Shown: positions 34,764 to 43,449, counted from the first letter of the stretch. The stretch is 64,000 nt of DNA from Oscillospiraceae bacterium (GCA_916988195.3 CAKASQ030000003.1:34659-98658), one strand, 5' to 3'. A program made the numbers and translations. Notes: generated from the sequence alone by a model not told the origin.

Positions 34764-35456
34764 ATGCAGCGCACCATCGACGGGCTTTCCGTCACCATCG
34801 TCCGAAAATCCATCAAAAACATGCACCTGCGCGTGCTGTCCCCGAATGGCGAAATTCAGATCACCGCGCCGAACCGGCTCCCGATCTCTCAGATTGACCG
34901 CTTCGTGCGCGAAAAGCGCGGCTGGATTGCCGCCCGGCAGCAGCAGTTGGCCGCCCGTCCCGTCGCGACAGATCCGGCTTTTGCGGACGGGCAGGCAGTC
35001 TATCTCTGGGGCGGGTCTTATACGCTCCGGTTGGAAGAAGCCTCGCGCGGAAGAAGCGCTTTGCGGCGCGGGCAGGAAATCGTTTTATCTGTCCACCCGG
35101 AGGATGACACATCGCAGCGGGAATCGCTTCTGAACGACTTCTACCGGGAAGCGCTGTCCAACCAGATTGCCGGGCGGCTCCCCCTCTGGGAGGCAAGGAC
35201 GGGGCTGCATCCATCGGCGTGGCAGATTAAAAACATGAAGACCCGCTGGGGTACGTGCAACACAGCGACGAAGAAAATCTGGCTGAACCTCCAGCTCGTC
35301 AAGCAGCCGCCCGACTGCCTCGATTATGTGATTGCGCACGAGCTGACGCATCTGCGCTATCCCGGCCATGGGCAGGATTTCAAAACATTTTTGACGTGCG
35401 TCATGCCAAATTGGCCGGAGGTCCGAAAAGCACTCAACAATCAGACGTTTGTTTGA
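34764..35456 (+). CDS. YgjP-like M48-related metallopeptidase
   Basis: A 230-residue protein of the YgjP/DUF45 family. The zinc site is HELTHLRYPGHGQDF near residue 195 (HExxH plus a third His), preceded by the family block MKTRWGTCNTATKKIWLNL. The N-terminal half is a beta-rich domain (VTIVRKSIKNMHLRV). No signal or membrane segment is visible. Its natural substrates are unknown. ATG at 34764 follows GAGGG. Confidence 0.88.
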   Translation: MQRTIDGLSVTIVRKSIKNMHLRVLSPNGEIQITAPNRLPISQIDRFVREKRGWIAARQQQLAARPVATDPAFADGQAVYLWGGSYTLRLEEASRGRSALRRGQEIVLSVHPEDDTSQRESLLNDFYREALSNQIAGRLPLWEARTGLHPSAWQIKNMKTRWGTCNTATKKIWLNLQLVKQPPDCLDYVIAHELTHLRYPGHGQDFKTFLTCVMPNWPEVRKALNNQTFV

Positions 35457-35470
35457 ATTCAATCAATTTC

Positions 35471-35574
35471 GTAGGGGCGGACGACTCTGTCCGCCCCTCA
35501 GAAACGGCCGTTTTTTCGGAAAACTATAGCCAATTCGTAACTTCCAAAGGGCGGACAGGGTCGTCCGCCCCTAC
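35471..35574. repeat. GTAGGGG repeat element, copy 3 (CGGAC variant)
   Basis: A 104-base element with ends GTAGGGGCGG and CCGCCCCTAC. The end palindromes are CGGACGACTCTGTCCG and CGGACAGGGTCGTCCG, nearly equal to copy 2. It lies between convergent genes. Confidence 0.8.
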
Positions 35575-35657
35575 GCAATACAGGAGACTTTTTTGCTTAA
35601 CAAGGGTCATACAGCCCTACGCGCACCCCAAAAAAGCGTCCGCCTATACGGACAATA

Positions 35658-35698
35658 TATCCCCCGGAGGCCATTGCAGCGTCCGGGGGATACTTTTT
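35658..35698. terminator. Intrinsic terminator between convergent genes
   Basis: TATCCCCCGGA pairs with TCCGGGGGATA around a 13-base loop. A CTTTTT tail follows on the plus strand. It probably also ends the minus-strand PII transcript. Confidence 0.7.
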
Positions 35699-36362
35699 AT
35701 TCGTCGCGCTCGCGAAGGCCTGCGACCTGCGAGATGGGCAGTGAGAAGCAAATGGCGCCCGCTCTCGTGCCGGGGCCGGCGTTGTCAGCGATTGCCTGCA
35801 TGATGGCGGCCTTTTCGTCCGCGTGGGCGACAATGTAGACAACGTCCTTCTCATCGGCAAGGCTCACGCCGAAAAACTTCTGCGCCCGCGCCCGGCCGGT
35901 ACCCTTCGCGTGCAGCACCGTACCACCGCCGGCTCCCGCCGACCGCGCCGCGTCCATGACGGTATCCGAGTAGCCCTCGTTCATAATTACCATAATCAGC
36001 TCGTGCGAAAAATCCATCGCGGGTTTTCCTCCTGTCTGTGTCGAATCGGTCAAATAGCCGAGCGTCCGGCCGCCCGCCACGCTCTTGAGCGGAATGGCCA
36101 TCATCACGCCGTTTCCAGGCACGTCGATAAAGAGCCTGCGCTTGGAGAGTTTAAAAATCTGCCGGGTCTGCTCCGCATCTGCCACCGTGCTGACGATTGC
36201 CTTTTCTGTCGCGTCAAGACCGTAAGAAGACAGCTGCTCGCCGGTCGCCGTGCCGCGGCCAAGCTTTGTCAGAACCATTCCGGTCCCGGCAGTCTGATAA
36301 ATATTGGCGAGAATCTCCGCGCGGTCGCGGTCTGAAATTGTAATCACATAGTATAATTCCAT
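35697..36362 (-). CDS. Tandem PII-like signalling protein
   Basis: A 221-residue protein built of two PII-like (GlnB-type ferredoxin-like) domains. Domain 1 spans about 1-98: YYVITISDRDRAEILANIY, TGMVLTKLGRGTATG, KAIVSTVADAEQTRQIF and a C-terminal VMMAIPLKSV. Domain 2 spans about 118-216: ELIMVIMNEGYSDTVMDAA, GGTVLHAKGTG, DVVYIVAHADEKAAIMQAI and AICFSLPISQV. PII proteins bind ATP/ADP and 2-oxoglutarate or other small ligands and switch partner proteins, often transporters. The start overlaps the DUF1538 stop by one base, so that membrane protein is the obvious partner. The classical T-loop tyrosine site is not evident. Confidence 0.85.
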   Translation of the reverse strand: MELYYVITISDRDRAEILANIYQTAGTGMVLTKLGRGTATGEQLSSYGLDATEKAIVSTVADAEQTRQIFKLSKRRLFIDVPGNGVMMAIPLKSVAGGRTLGYLTDSTQTGGKPAMDFSHELIMVIMNEGYSDTVMDAARSAGAGGGTVLHAKGTGRARAQKFFGVSLADEKDVVYIVAHADEKAAIMQAIADNAGPGTRAGAICFSLPISQVAGLRERDE

Positions 36363-37885
36363 CACACGGCCTCCCAGAGCTCGATGATCTCGTTTTCGCC
36401 AAAGCTCGGCATCGCGGGCGCCTGCGTCTTCTGCTTCGACTTCAGGACATAAATGCCGCCCATGACCTGCACTGTAATAAGCGGCATCATCGCAACGAGC
36501 GCCACAATACCGAACGCGTCCGTCATCACGTTTCCGTCCAGCGCCGTACACGCGCCCATCGCGAGCGGCAGCATGAAGGTCGCAGTGAGAGGGCCGGACG
36601 CAACGCCGCCGGAGTCAAACGCGATGGCCGTAAACGTGCGCGGAACGAAGAAGCTGAGCCCCAAGGCCACAGCGTAGCCCGGTACTAGAAAATAGAGAAT
36701 CGGCAGCCCCGTTAAAACGCGCACCATCGCAAGCCCGTTCGCAAGCGCCACAGCAACGGACAGACTCAGCCCCATCGCCTTTGCCGAGATCGCGCCCGAG
36801 GTCAATTCTTCGACCTGCTTGTTGAGAATATGTACAGCAGGCTCTGCGTCGATGATGAACCAGCCCATGAGCATCGCCAGCGGAATGAGCAGCACGGATA
36901 GCCCGCTCGAGACGAGCTCGCTTCCGAGCACGTAGCCAAGGGGCGAAAAGCCGACGTTCACGCCCGTCAGGAACAAAACGAGCCCCAGAAACGTATAGCC
37001 CACGCCAAGGATGATCCGCATCAGCGGCAGCTTTCTCAAATGCAGCGAAAACACCTGGAACAGCAGGAAGAACACGAAAATGGGCAGCAGTGCCATCGCG
37101 ACCTCCAAAAGATAGTCAGGTAAACTGTGAAGGTACGCAAAGCCCAGGTCCACCGACGTTTCAAAGCCGCCGATGATCATCGAAACGTCCGCCTGCGTGT
37201 CCGTGGGGTAGATCGCGCCAAGCAGCATGACCGCCAGCACCGGCCCGATCGAGCACAGGGCGACGAGGCCGAAGCTGTCCGCCTTCGCGTTTTCGTCGCT
37301 GCGGATGGACGCAACGCCCACGCCGAGCGCCATGATAAACGGCACCGTCATCGGCCCCGTCGTCACGCCGCCGGAGTCGAACGCGACGGACAAAAAGCCC
37401 GCGTCAGACAAAAATGCGCCGATAAACACGATCGTGTAGAAAATGATGAGCAGCAGGCGCAGCGAAATGGAAAACAGGATTCTCGCCATGCAAAGCATCA
37501 AAAAGAAACCGACGCCGACCGACACTGTCACAACGAGAACAGTTTTGTCGATTGCCGGAACGTTCGTCGCCAGCACCTGCAAGTCGGGCTCCGCCATCGT
37601 GATGGCCACGCCAAGAAGGAAGCTCACACCCAGCACGAACCAGAGCTTCTGCGACTTTGTCATCTTCGCGCCGATTAAGTTGCCGATGCGCGACATCGAG
37701 AGCTCCGCGCCCAGCGTGAAAAGTCCCATGCCCACAATCAAAAGCCCCGACCCGAGCAGGAACGAGAGCATCAGCCCCACGTCCACCCGAACCAGCGCCA
37801 GGCACAAAACCGCCACGATTGCCGTCACCGGCAGCACAGACGCGGCCGCCTCTTTCAGTTTTTCCGCCAACACCCGATACTGCAA
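36362..37885 (-). CDS. Duplicated DUF1538 multi-spanning membrane protein
   Basis: A 507-residue protein with about 12 or more hydrophobic segments in two repeated halves. The halves share FDSGGVTTGPMT (169-180) and FDSGGVASGPLT (423-434), each followed by DSFGLVAL or DAFGIVAL, and AEPDLQVL (98-105) versus AEPAVHIL (347-354). The inverted or tandem two-half design is typical of secondary transporters. No transport substrate has been established from what I can see. It is coupled to the tandem-PII gene, which suggests a regulated transporter. Confidence 0.88.
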   Translation of the reverse strand: MQYRVLAEKLKEAAASVLPVTAIVAVLCLALVRVDVGLMLSFLLGSGLLIVGMGLFTLGAELSMSRIGNLIGAKMTKSQKLWFVLGVSFLLGVAITMAEPDLQVLATNVPAIDKTVLVVTVSVGVGFFLMLCMARILFSISLRLLLIIFYTIVFIGAFLSDAGFLSVAFDSGGVTTGPMTVPFIMALGVGVASIRSDENAKADSFGLVALCSIGPVLAVMLLGAIYPTDTQADVSMIIGGFETSVDLGFAYLHSLPDYLLEVAMALLPIFVFFLLFQVFSLHLRKLPLMRIILGVGYTFLGLVLFLTGVNVGFSPLGYVLGSELVSSGLSVLLIPLAMLMGWFIIDAEPAVHILNKQVEELTSGAISAKAMGLSLSVAVALANGLAMVRVLTGLPILYFLVPGYAVALGLSFFVPRTFTAIAFDSGGVASGPLTATFMLPLAMGACTALDGNVMTDAFGIVALVAMMPLITVQVMGGIYVLKSKQKTQAPAMPSFGENEIIELWEAV

Positions 37886-38001
37886 ATTGATACTCCCTCC
37901 ACATTGTTTGTCTCTAGTTTATCAGATTTCCGCCCTGTTTTCCAGTTAAGAAACCCAAACAAAAGCAAACTCTTTGTGAACAATCGGGCCGAAACGCGCA
38001 T

Positions 38002-38039
38002 AAAAAAGAGGCGCTGCAAGCTTGCAGCGCCTCTTTTTT
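38002..38039. terminator. Bidirectional intrinsic terminator
   Basis: A perfect 38-base palindrome: 19-base arms (AAAAAAGAGGCGCTGCAAG and its complement) with T-runs at both ends. It ends the abrB transcript on the minus strand. Confidence 0.85.
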
Positions 38040-38049
38040 GTTGATTTTC

Positions 38050-38292
38050 TTACGCCTTCTTGAGTTCCTTGATGCAGTTGGCGCAGACGTTCTTGCCCTT
38101 ATAAACCGTGATGTTCTTGGCATCGCCGCAGAACACGCAGGTCGGCTCGTACTTTTTCAGAATGATCGACGAACCGTCCACATAAATTTCAATGGAATCC
38201 TTCTCCGCGATGTCCAGCGTCCGGCGCAGCTCGATGGGGAGCACGATCCGGCCCAGTTCATCCACTTTTCTTACAATGCCTGTCGATTTCAT
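38050..38292 (-). CDS. AbrB-family transition-state regulator with Cys-pair tail
   Basis: An 80-residue DNA-binding protein. Residues 1-50 match AbrB closely (MKSTGIVRKVDELGRIVLPI, then ELRRTL and IEIYVDGSSIILKKY), forming the swapped-hairpin fold that binds AT-rich promoters as cells leave growth. The tail contains CVFCG and CANC, two CxxC pairs that could hold a metal; Bacillus AbrB lacks them. It is a single gene with its own terminator. Confidence 0.92.
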   Translation of the reverse strand: MKSTGIVRKVDELGRIVLPIELRRTLDIAEKDSIEIYVDGSSIILKKYEPTCVFCGDAKNITVYKGKNVCANCIKELKKA

Positions 38293-38454
38293 CTTTTTGT
38301 ACCTCCGTTTGTTTGTCTTCCACGGAAAACGCGGCCGCTCAGGCAGCCGTCCGTGTCGCCGCAGAGAATCGATTTTTGCTGATCGTCCTTATCTTAACAG
38401 TCATTTATGTCCAAATTTTGAACAAACTAGATTTTGTGGAGGAAAATTTTTGTA

Positions 38455-39027
38455 ATGTCTCATATTTGGTTGTTTTTTCTGCTGGCAAGCCTCGTCTCCG
38501 GCGGGCTCTCAGGGCAACTGTCCCATTTATCGGTCGCTGCTATGCAGGGCGCGCAGGAGGGTGTGCAGCTGTCTCTGGCTCTGGCCGGCGCACTTTGCCT
38601 GTGGAGCGCCGTCTCGCGCGTCATGGAAAAAAGCGGCCTGTCTGAAAAGCTCTCGCAGCTTCTTTCCCCGTTTCTCTCGCGCATTTTTCCGGAGACCTGC
38701 CGGGATGGGGCAGCGCGCAGCTTTCTCTGCGCGAACTTTACGGCAAATCTTCTCGGGCTCGGCAGCGCGGCGACGCCGATGGGCGTTTCCTGCGTGCGCC
38801 GGATGCAGGAATTCTCCCGCGACAAAACGCGCGCAAGCAACGAAATGTGCCGCCTGATCGTCATGAACACGGCCTCCATTCAGCTGCTGCCGACGACTGT
38901 CGCCGCGCTTCGGTCAAGCCTCGGCTCCTCTCATCCCTTCGAGATTCTTCCCGCCGTGTGGGTGAGCTCCGTGTGCTCGGTCGCGGTAGGGCTGCTCGCG
39001 GCATTTGTTCTGGAGGAGCGGACATGA
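38455..39027 (+). CDS. spmA: Spore maturation protein A (nucleoside-recognition domain)
   Basis: A 190-residue membrane protein of the SpmA/Gate family: GAQEGVQLSLALAGALCLWS, NFTANLLGLGSAATPMG and IVMNTASIQLLP. SpmA and SpmB are needed for spore-core dehydration in Bacillus and Clostridium. GGAGG lies 12 bases before the chosen ATG; a TTG at 38434 overlaps that site. The stop overlaps the spmB start by four bases. Confidence 0.9.
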   Translation: MSHIWLFFLLASLVSGGLSGQLSHLSVAAMQGAQEGVQLSLALAGALCLWSAVSRVMEKSGLSEKLSQLLSPFLSRIFPETCRDGAARSFLCANFTANLLGLGSAATPMGVSCVRRMQEFSRDKTRASNEMCRLIVMNTASIQLLPTTVAALRSSLGSSHPFEILPAVWVSSVCSVAVGLLAAFVLEERT

Positions 39028-39536
39028 CGGAGCTGCTTGTTCCGCTGCTGCTGCTTTTTGTGAGCCTCTATGGGCTTCTTCGCGGGCAGGACGTGTATGC
39101 GTGCCTTTTGCAGGGCGCGCGGGAAGGACTCTCGACGCTTCTTTCCATTGTGCCCAGCCTCATCATTCTCTTAACTGCCATCTCCATGCTCCGCGCGAGC
39201 GGCTTTTTTGACCTGTCCGCGCGCTTCCTCTCTCCTTTGTTCCACGCGCTTGGCATGCCGCCGGAGCTGGCTCCCCTGATGCTCGTGCGCCCGGTAAGCG
39301 GCGGTGCGGCGCTGGCCGTTGGTGCGGAGCTTATGAAGACGTACGGAGCGGACTCTCTCATCGGGAAAACTGCCGCCGTGATGTTAGGAAGCACCGAGAC
39401 GACGTTTTATACCATCAGCGTCTACTTTGGAGCCAGCGGCATCCGTGATACCCGGCACACGGTTTTTGCCGCGCTGCTGGCCGATTGCACGGGGTTTTTC
39501 ATGGCCTGCCTCACAACAAGGCTCTTTTTGTCCTGA
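39024..39536 (+). CDS. spmB: Spore maturation protein B
   Basis: A 170-residue membrane protein with the partner Gate domain: LLLLFVSLYGLLRGQDVYAC, then VPSLIILLTAISMLRASG, MLVRPVSGGAAL and MLGSTETTFYTISVYFG. GGAGG lies 7 bases upstream and the ATGA overlap couples it to spmA. The pair supports a spore-forming ancestry; whether this organism sporulates cannot be judged here. Confidence 0.92.
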   Translation: MTELLVPLLLLFVSLYGLLRGQDVYACLLQGAREGLSTLLSIVPSLIILLTAISMLRASGFFDLSARFLSPLFHALGMPPELAPLMLVRPVSGGAALAVGAELMKTYGADSLIGKTAAVMLGSTETTFYTISVYFGASGIRDTRHTVFAALLADCTGFFMACLTTRLFLS

Positions 39537-39580
39537 ATGCCCTCTTTCGGACTGTACTTTTTCTGTTGGATTTGGTATAC

Positions 39581-39589
39581 TGATATAAT
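39581..39589 (+). promoter_or_regulatory. Extended -10 promoter of argS
   Basis: TGA followed by TATAAT (39584-39589). The -35 (TTCTGT) is poor. It lies 36 bases before the chosen start. Confidence 0.5.
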
Positions 39590-39624
39590 CTATGAGCAAT
39601 TGCCAATACGAAAGGTGTATGAAT

Positions 39625-41382
39625 ATGAACGTTCTGATCGATTTGATCTCCCGGGAGGTCTCCGGCGCATTCGAAAAAGCGGGCTTCGACCCCGCCTACG
39701 GCAAGGTCACGCTCTCGAACCGCCCCGACCTCTGCGAGTACCAGTGTAACGGCGCGCTGCCCGCAGCCAAGGTCTATCACAAAGCGCCCATCCAGATCGC
39801 GGGCGCGGTCAAAGAGCAGCTGGCGGGCGCTTTGATGTTTGAAAGCGTCGAGGCTGTGAACCCCGGCTTTCTGAATTTCAGGCTATCGAGCGAATTTCTC
39901 GCGCAGTACATTGCCGAGATGAATCTGGCCGAGCACTTTGGCGTGCAGCCGGACAAGGCCCCCAAGACCATCGTCGTTGACTACGGCGGGCCGAACGTCG
40001 CCAAGCCCTTGCACGTCGGACACCTGAGAAGCGCCATCATCGGAGAGTCCATCAAGCGCATCTACCGCTTCTTCGGCAACCACGTCATCGGCGACATTCA
40101 CCTCGGCGACTGGGGCCTGCAGATGGGCTTAATCATCGCGCAGGTGCAGTCGGAGCACCCCGAGCTCTGCTACTTTGACCCCAATTTCACGGGCGAATAT
40201 CCGGAAGAAGCGCCGTTTACGATCTCCGAGCTCGAGAAAATCTATCCGGAGGCCAGCGCCCGCTCAAAGGTCGACGCAGAATTTGCCGAAAAGGCGCACA
40301 ATGCGACGTATCTTCTTCAGCAGGGCGAGCGCGGCTACCGCGCCATGTGGCAGCAAATCATGCGCGTGTCGGTCGAGGACCTCAAGAAAAACTATGCGAA
40401 CCTCAACGTCAGCTTCGACGTGTGGCTGGGCGAGTCGGACGCGCAGGCGTATATCCCCAAGATGCTGGAAATTGTAAAGGACAAGCATCTGGCCGTCGAG
40501 TCGGACGGCGCGCTCGTCGTTCCCGTGCAGGAGGAGACGGACACGAAGGAAATGCCGCCCTGCATTCTTTTAAAGTCCGACGGCGCAACGCTCTACGCCA
40601 CGACCGATCTTGCCACCATCGTTCAGCGCGAGCAGGATTTCCATCCCGGCAAGATTCTCTACCTCACCGACAAGCGCCAGAGCCTCCACTTTGAGCAGGT
40701 CTTCCGTGTCGCAAGAAAAGCAGCGCTCGTCCCACCCGAGACCGAGCTTGCACACATCGGCTTTGGTACGATGAACGGCAAAGACGGTAAGCCCTTCAAA
40801 ACGCGCGAGGGCGGCGTGATGCGGCTGGAGGTTCTGATTCGTGAAATCACCGACTATGTGACCGACAAGATCAAGGAGAACCAGACCGTATCCGACGAGG
40901 AGCTTCCCGAGACGGCGAAGAAAATCGCGATGGCCGCGCTCAAATATGGCGACCTTTCGAATCTTGCTACAAAAGACTACGTCTTCGATCTCGACCGGTT
41001 CTCCTCCTTCGAGGGAAACACGGGCCCCTACATTTTATATACCATCGTTCGCATCAAGTCGATTCTGTCCAAATACAACGGCAGCGCGGCGGACTGCAAG
41101 CTCCTCCCGCCCGAAAGCCGCCAGCAGAAGGACCTCATGCTCGTCCTCTCCCGCCTTTCTGACAGCTTGACCTCGAGCTACAAAAACTCCGCGCCGAATG
41201 AGATCTGCGCGTATATCTACGAGCTCGCGGGCGCGGCCAACAAGTTCTACCACGACGTGAAGATCATCTCCGAGCCGGACGAGCAGAAGAAAGCCAGCTA
41301 CGTCGCGCTGATGGATCTCACGCGCCGCGTGCTCGAGACGTGCATCGACCTGCTCGGCTTCAGCGCGCCCGAGAAGATGTAA
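39625..41382 (+). CDS. argS: Arginyl-tRNA synthetase
   Basis: A 585-residue class I synthetase. The N-terminal add-1 domain (about 1-110) recognises the tRNA D-loop. The active site has PLHVGHLRS (HVGH at 130-133) and GDIHLGDWGLQMG. The KMSKS loop is degenerate (GKPFKTREGG), as in many bacterial ArgRS, and the DALR anticodon domain closes the protein. I chose the second of two nearby ATGs (39625), 9 bases after GAAAGG; 39619 is also possible. Confidence 0.96.
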   Translation: MNVLIDLISREVSGAFEKAGFDPAYGKVTLSNRPDLCEYQCNGALPAAKVYHKAPIQIAGAVKEQLAGALMFESVEAVNPGFLNFRLSSEFLAQYIAEMNLAEHFGVQPDKAPKTIVVDYGGPNVAKPLHVGHLRSAIIGESIKRIYRFFGNHVIGDIHLGDWGLQMGLIIAQVQSEHPELCYFDPNFTGEYPEEAPFTISELEKIYPEASARSKVDAEFAEKAHNATYLLQQGERGYRAMWQQIMRVSVEDLKKNYANLNVSFDVWLGESDAQAYIPKMLEIVKDKHLAVESDGALVVPVQEETDTKEMPPCILLKSDGATLYATTDLATIVQREQDFHPGKILYLTDKRQSLHFEQVFRVARKAALVPPETELAHIGFGTMNGKDGKPFKTREGGVMRLEVLIREITDYVTDKIKENQTVSDEELPETAKKIAMAALKYGDLSNLATKDYVFDLDRFSSFEGNTGPYILYTIVRIKSILSKYNGSAADCKLLPPESRQQKDLMLVLSRLSDSLTSSYKNSAPNEICAYIYELAGAANKFYHDVKIISEPDEQKKASYVALMDLTRRVLETCIDLLGFSAPEKM

Positions 41383-41400
41383 CAAATTTTCAAGCAATTC

Positions 41401-41505
41401 GTAGGGGTCGATGCCCACATCGCCCCAAGAGAAGTTACGAATTCGCCGGAAATTTCCGCAAAAACGGTGCAGTTTGCCGGGGCGATGTGGGCATCGCCCC
41501 CTATG
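41401..41505. repeat. GTAGGGG repeat element, copy 4 (CGATG variant)
   Basis: About 105 bases with ends GTAGGGGTCG and CGCCCCCTAT. The palindromes are CGATGCCCACATCG and CGATGTGGGCATCG, nearly the same as copy 1. It lies directly downstream of argS. Confidence 0.8.
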
Positions 41506-41549
41506 CATAGTTTTGGGTTTCCATAAAAGCAAAAAAACTTCCGACACGC

Positions 41550-41576
41550 AAAACGGCCTGCTATGCAGGCCGTTTT
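41550..41576. terminator. Intrinsic terminator between argS and the lipoprotein gene
   Basis: AAAACGGCCTG pairs with CAGGCCGTTTT around CTATG, with short T-runs on both strands. Confidence 0.75.
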
Positions 41577-41594
41577 GTCATACACTCCAGCGCT

Positions 41595-42308
41595 CTATTT
41601 CTTCCAGGGCGCTGCCAGCGCGTCCAGATACGTTTGGAGGAGATTTTCCCCCGCCGGGAACCAGTCTCCCTTGGCCTCCGGAAGCACCCAAGCGCCGTTT
41701 TCGTTCCGCATGGCAAGGGCGCCGCATTTTTCCCGAATCCAGTAGGACGTGCCTTCGCCGTCTGGGAGAATTTCAAAGCCCGTGCAGACCTCCGCGCCGT
41801 TTTGCGTCTCCAGCTCCGCCCGCGCAAAGCTTGTCATGCCGCCGGTGTTCCACGCCCAGTTCTCCTGCGTATAATCCCAATAGAAATCGTAGTGCAGATC
41901 ACAGATGACGACGGTTTTGCCGTTCTCTTCGAAAGAACCGTATACGCGCAGGCTCGGGATCACGATTGTGGTATCCTCGCGCGGATATTTCTGCGCGACT
42001 GCCGCGTCAAAGAGCACAGCGTCCCTTCCCGTGAGGCCGAACATGGAGCCTGTCGGCATTGGAAACACGGTTTCTTCCTGCGCGGGTGCTTCCGGCTCTG
42101 TCTGCTCTTCCGGTGCATCTGTCTGCACCGGCGCTTCCGGCGCTGTGTCCGCCGTCTGCTGCGGCTGCAAAACGATCTGCGATTCCTCCGGCGCGGTTTT
42201 TGTGCAGACCGTCAGGCCAAAGAGCCGCGTCAGCGGCGCAGTCTTCGCGCAGGCCGTCAGGCCACACAGCAGCGTCAGCGCAAGCAGCAAACAGATGGTA
42301 CGTTTCAT
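41595..42308 (-). CDS. Lipoprotein of unknown function with duplicated lipobox segment
   Basis: A 237-residue protein with a lipoprotein signal (MKR, hydrophobic core, LCGLTAC, Cys 20). The next 15 residues repeat the segment as LFGLTVC-TKTAP, matching LCGLTAC-AKTAP. A Pro/Glu/Thr/Gln linker runs to about residue 85. The extracellular part contains MFGLTGRDAVLFDAAVAQKY, VYGSFEENGKTVVICDLHYD and a C-terminal WKK. I recognise no family. ATG at 42308 follows GGGGGA. It stands alone between convergent and divergent neighbours. Confidence 0.8.
   Translation of the reverse strand: MKRTICLLLALTLLCGLTACAKTAPLTRLFGLTVCTKTAPEESQIVLQPQQTADTAPEAPVQTDAPEEQTEPEAPAQEETVFPMPTGSMFGLTGRDAVLFDAAVAQKYPREDTTIVIPSLRVYGSFEENGKTVVICDLHYDFYWDYTQENWAWNTGGMTSFARAELETQNGAEVCTGFEILPDGEGTSYWIREKCGALAMRNENGAWVLPEAKGDWFPAGENLLQTYLDALAAPWKK
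42202..42279. repeat. 45-base tandem duplication inside the lipoprotein gene
   Basis: GTGCAGACCGTCAGGCC at 42202 recurs as GCGCAGGCCGTCAGGCC at 42247, an exact 45-base (15-codon) period. The second unit includes the real lipobox; the first encodes the decayed copy. Confidence 0.7.
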
Positions 42309-42424
42309 CGCACATTCCCCCATCCCGGCAAATTTTACGCTTTCAGTATAACACAGTTTTTCCTGAATCTAAGGCGCAGAAATTCTTAATTTTTCCTAAT
42401 TTTCTCCGCGCCGCGCTTCATGGC

Positions 42425-42453
42425 TTGCAAGAGGCGGTCATATTCTCTATAAT
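42425..42453 (+). promoter_or_regulatory. Promoter of the DUF975 gene
   Basis: TTGCAA (42425-42430), 17 bases, TATAAT (42448-42453). Confidence 0.65.
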
Positions 42454-42505
42454 GTATCTTGGAAGAGAAATTAGAAATACCGAAAAGAAGAAAGGAAGGA
42501 TTTTT

Positions 42506-43297
42506 ATGTACGCAAAGGATTTTCGCGCGCTTGCGCGGCAGGCGCTTGCCGGGCGCTGGGGCGTTGCAGTCGGAACGGGGCTTGTCGCTCTGCTGCTCGG
42601 CGGCACGATTGGAAGTTCTGCATCGACCGGCAGCAGCAGCTCTGTTGGCAGCTCCGTTGGAAACTATGTGCAGGAACACGATCTTTCTGTCTACATTCCG
42701 GACTTTGTCTGGATGGCGCTGGTGTTCCTCGCCGCGATTTTGTCCATTTACGCTGTTGTCTGCTTTGTCATCGGCGGCACAGTCCAGCTTGGCTATGCAA
42801 AGTTTAACCTTGCCCTCGTCGACCATAGAGAAGCCTGCTTCTCTGATTTATTCTCGCAGTTTAGCCGCTTCGGAGACGGGTTCCTGCTGAACCTTCTGAT
42901 GACCATCTTCGTCGTGCTCTGGTCGCTGCTGCTCGTCATCCCCGGCATTATCGCGTCCTACAGCTACGCGATGGCGCCCTACATTCTCTATGAGAACCCC
43001 GGCATGCGCCCGACGGCGGCCATCAAGGCCTCAAAAGAGCTCATGCGCGGCAACAAATGGCGGCTGTTCTGCCTCCAGTTCAGTTTCATCGGCTGGGCGC
43101 TTCTGTGCGCGCTGACGGCCGGTATCGGCAATCTGTGGCTGCACCCGTATCAGGAGACCGCGCAGGCCAGCTTCTACCGCCAGATTTGCTGGGAGCGCTC
43201 AAATGGCCAGCCCAATCCCGGCGATTTCCATCAGCAGACCCAATTTGGCAGCCGAGACCAGCAGAATCGATACAACAACCGGGGCCCCGAGCTCTGA
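42506..43297 (+). CDS. DUF975 family membrane protein
   Basis: A 263-residue integral membrane protein with about five or six membrane segments. It matches DUF975: MYAKDFRALARQALAGRWG at the start, a GGTVQLGYAKFNL segment, VIPGIIASYSYAMAPYIL and KASKELMRGNKWRLFCLQF. A Ser/Gly-rich loop (about 36-50) links the first segments. The tail after residue 225 is polar and Gln/Asn-rich. The function of the family is unknown. GGAAGGA lies upstream of the ATG at 42506; a longer frame extending left is antisense to the lipoprotein gene and is rejected. Confidence 0.85.
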   Translation: MYAKDFRALARQALAGRWGVAVGTGLVALLLGGTIGSSASTGSSSSVGSSVGNYVQEHDLSVYIPDFVWMALVFLAAILSIYAVVCFVIGGTVQLGYAKFNLALVDHREACFSDLFSQFSRFGDGFLLNLLMTIFVVLWSLLLVIPGIIASYSYAMAPYILYENPGMRPTAAIKASKELMRGNKWRLFCLQFSFIGWALLCALTAGIGNLWLHPYQETAQASFYRQICWERSNGQPNPGDFHQQTQFGSRDQQNRYNNRGPEL

Positions 43298-43357
43298 TTC
43301 GCTTTTCCCACGCCGCCGCAGGAAAACCTGCGGCGGCATTCGCATACCCGTGTGCAC

Positions 43358-43386
43358 TTGCATTGCTTTCGTTTGTGTGGTATACT
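43358..43386 (+). promoter_or_regulatory. Promoter of the SDR gene
   Basis: TTGCAT (43358-43363), 17 bases, TATACT (43381-43386) with an upstream TG. Confidence 0.6.
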
Positions 43387-43449
43387 TATGAAATCTCCGT
43401 AATTTACGGCACTTTTCCAGACGCAATCTTCCGAAAGGAGTCTTACAAT

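Noticed and set aside
42059..42505. In-frame upstream extension of the DUF975 protein
   Set aside because: It is antisense to the lipoprotein gene; a promoter and ribosome site lie just before the ATG at 42506.
43312..43337. Strong hairpin GCCGCCGCAGG/CCTGCGGCGGC after the DUF975 gene
   Set aside because: Not called as an intrinsic terminator because no T-run follows on either strand, though factor-dependent ending is possible.
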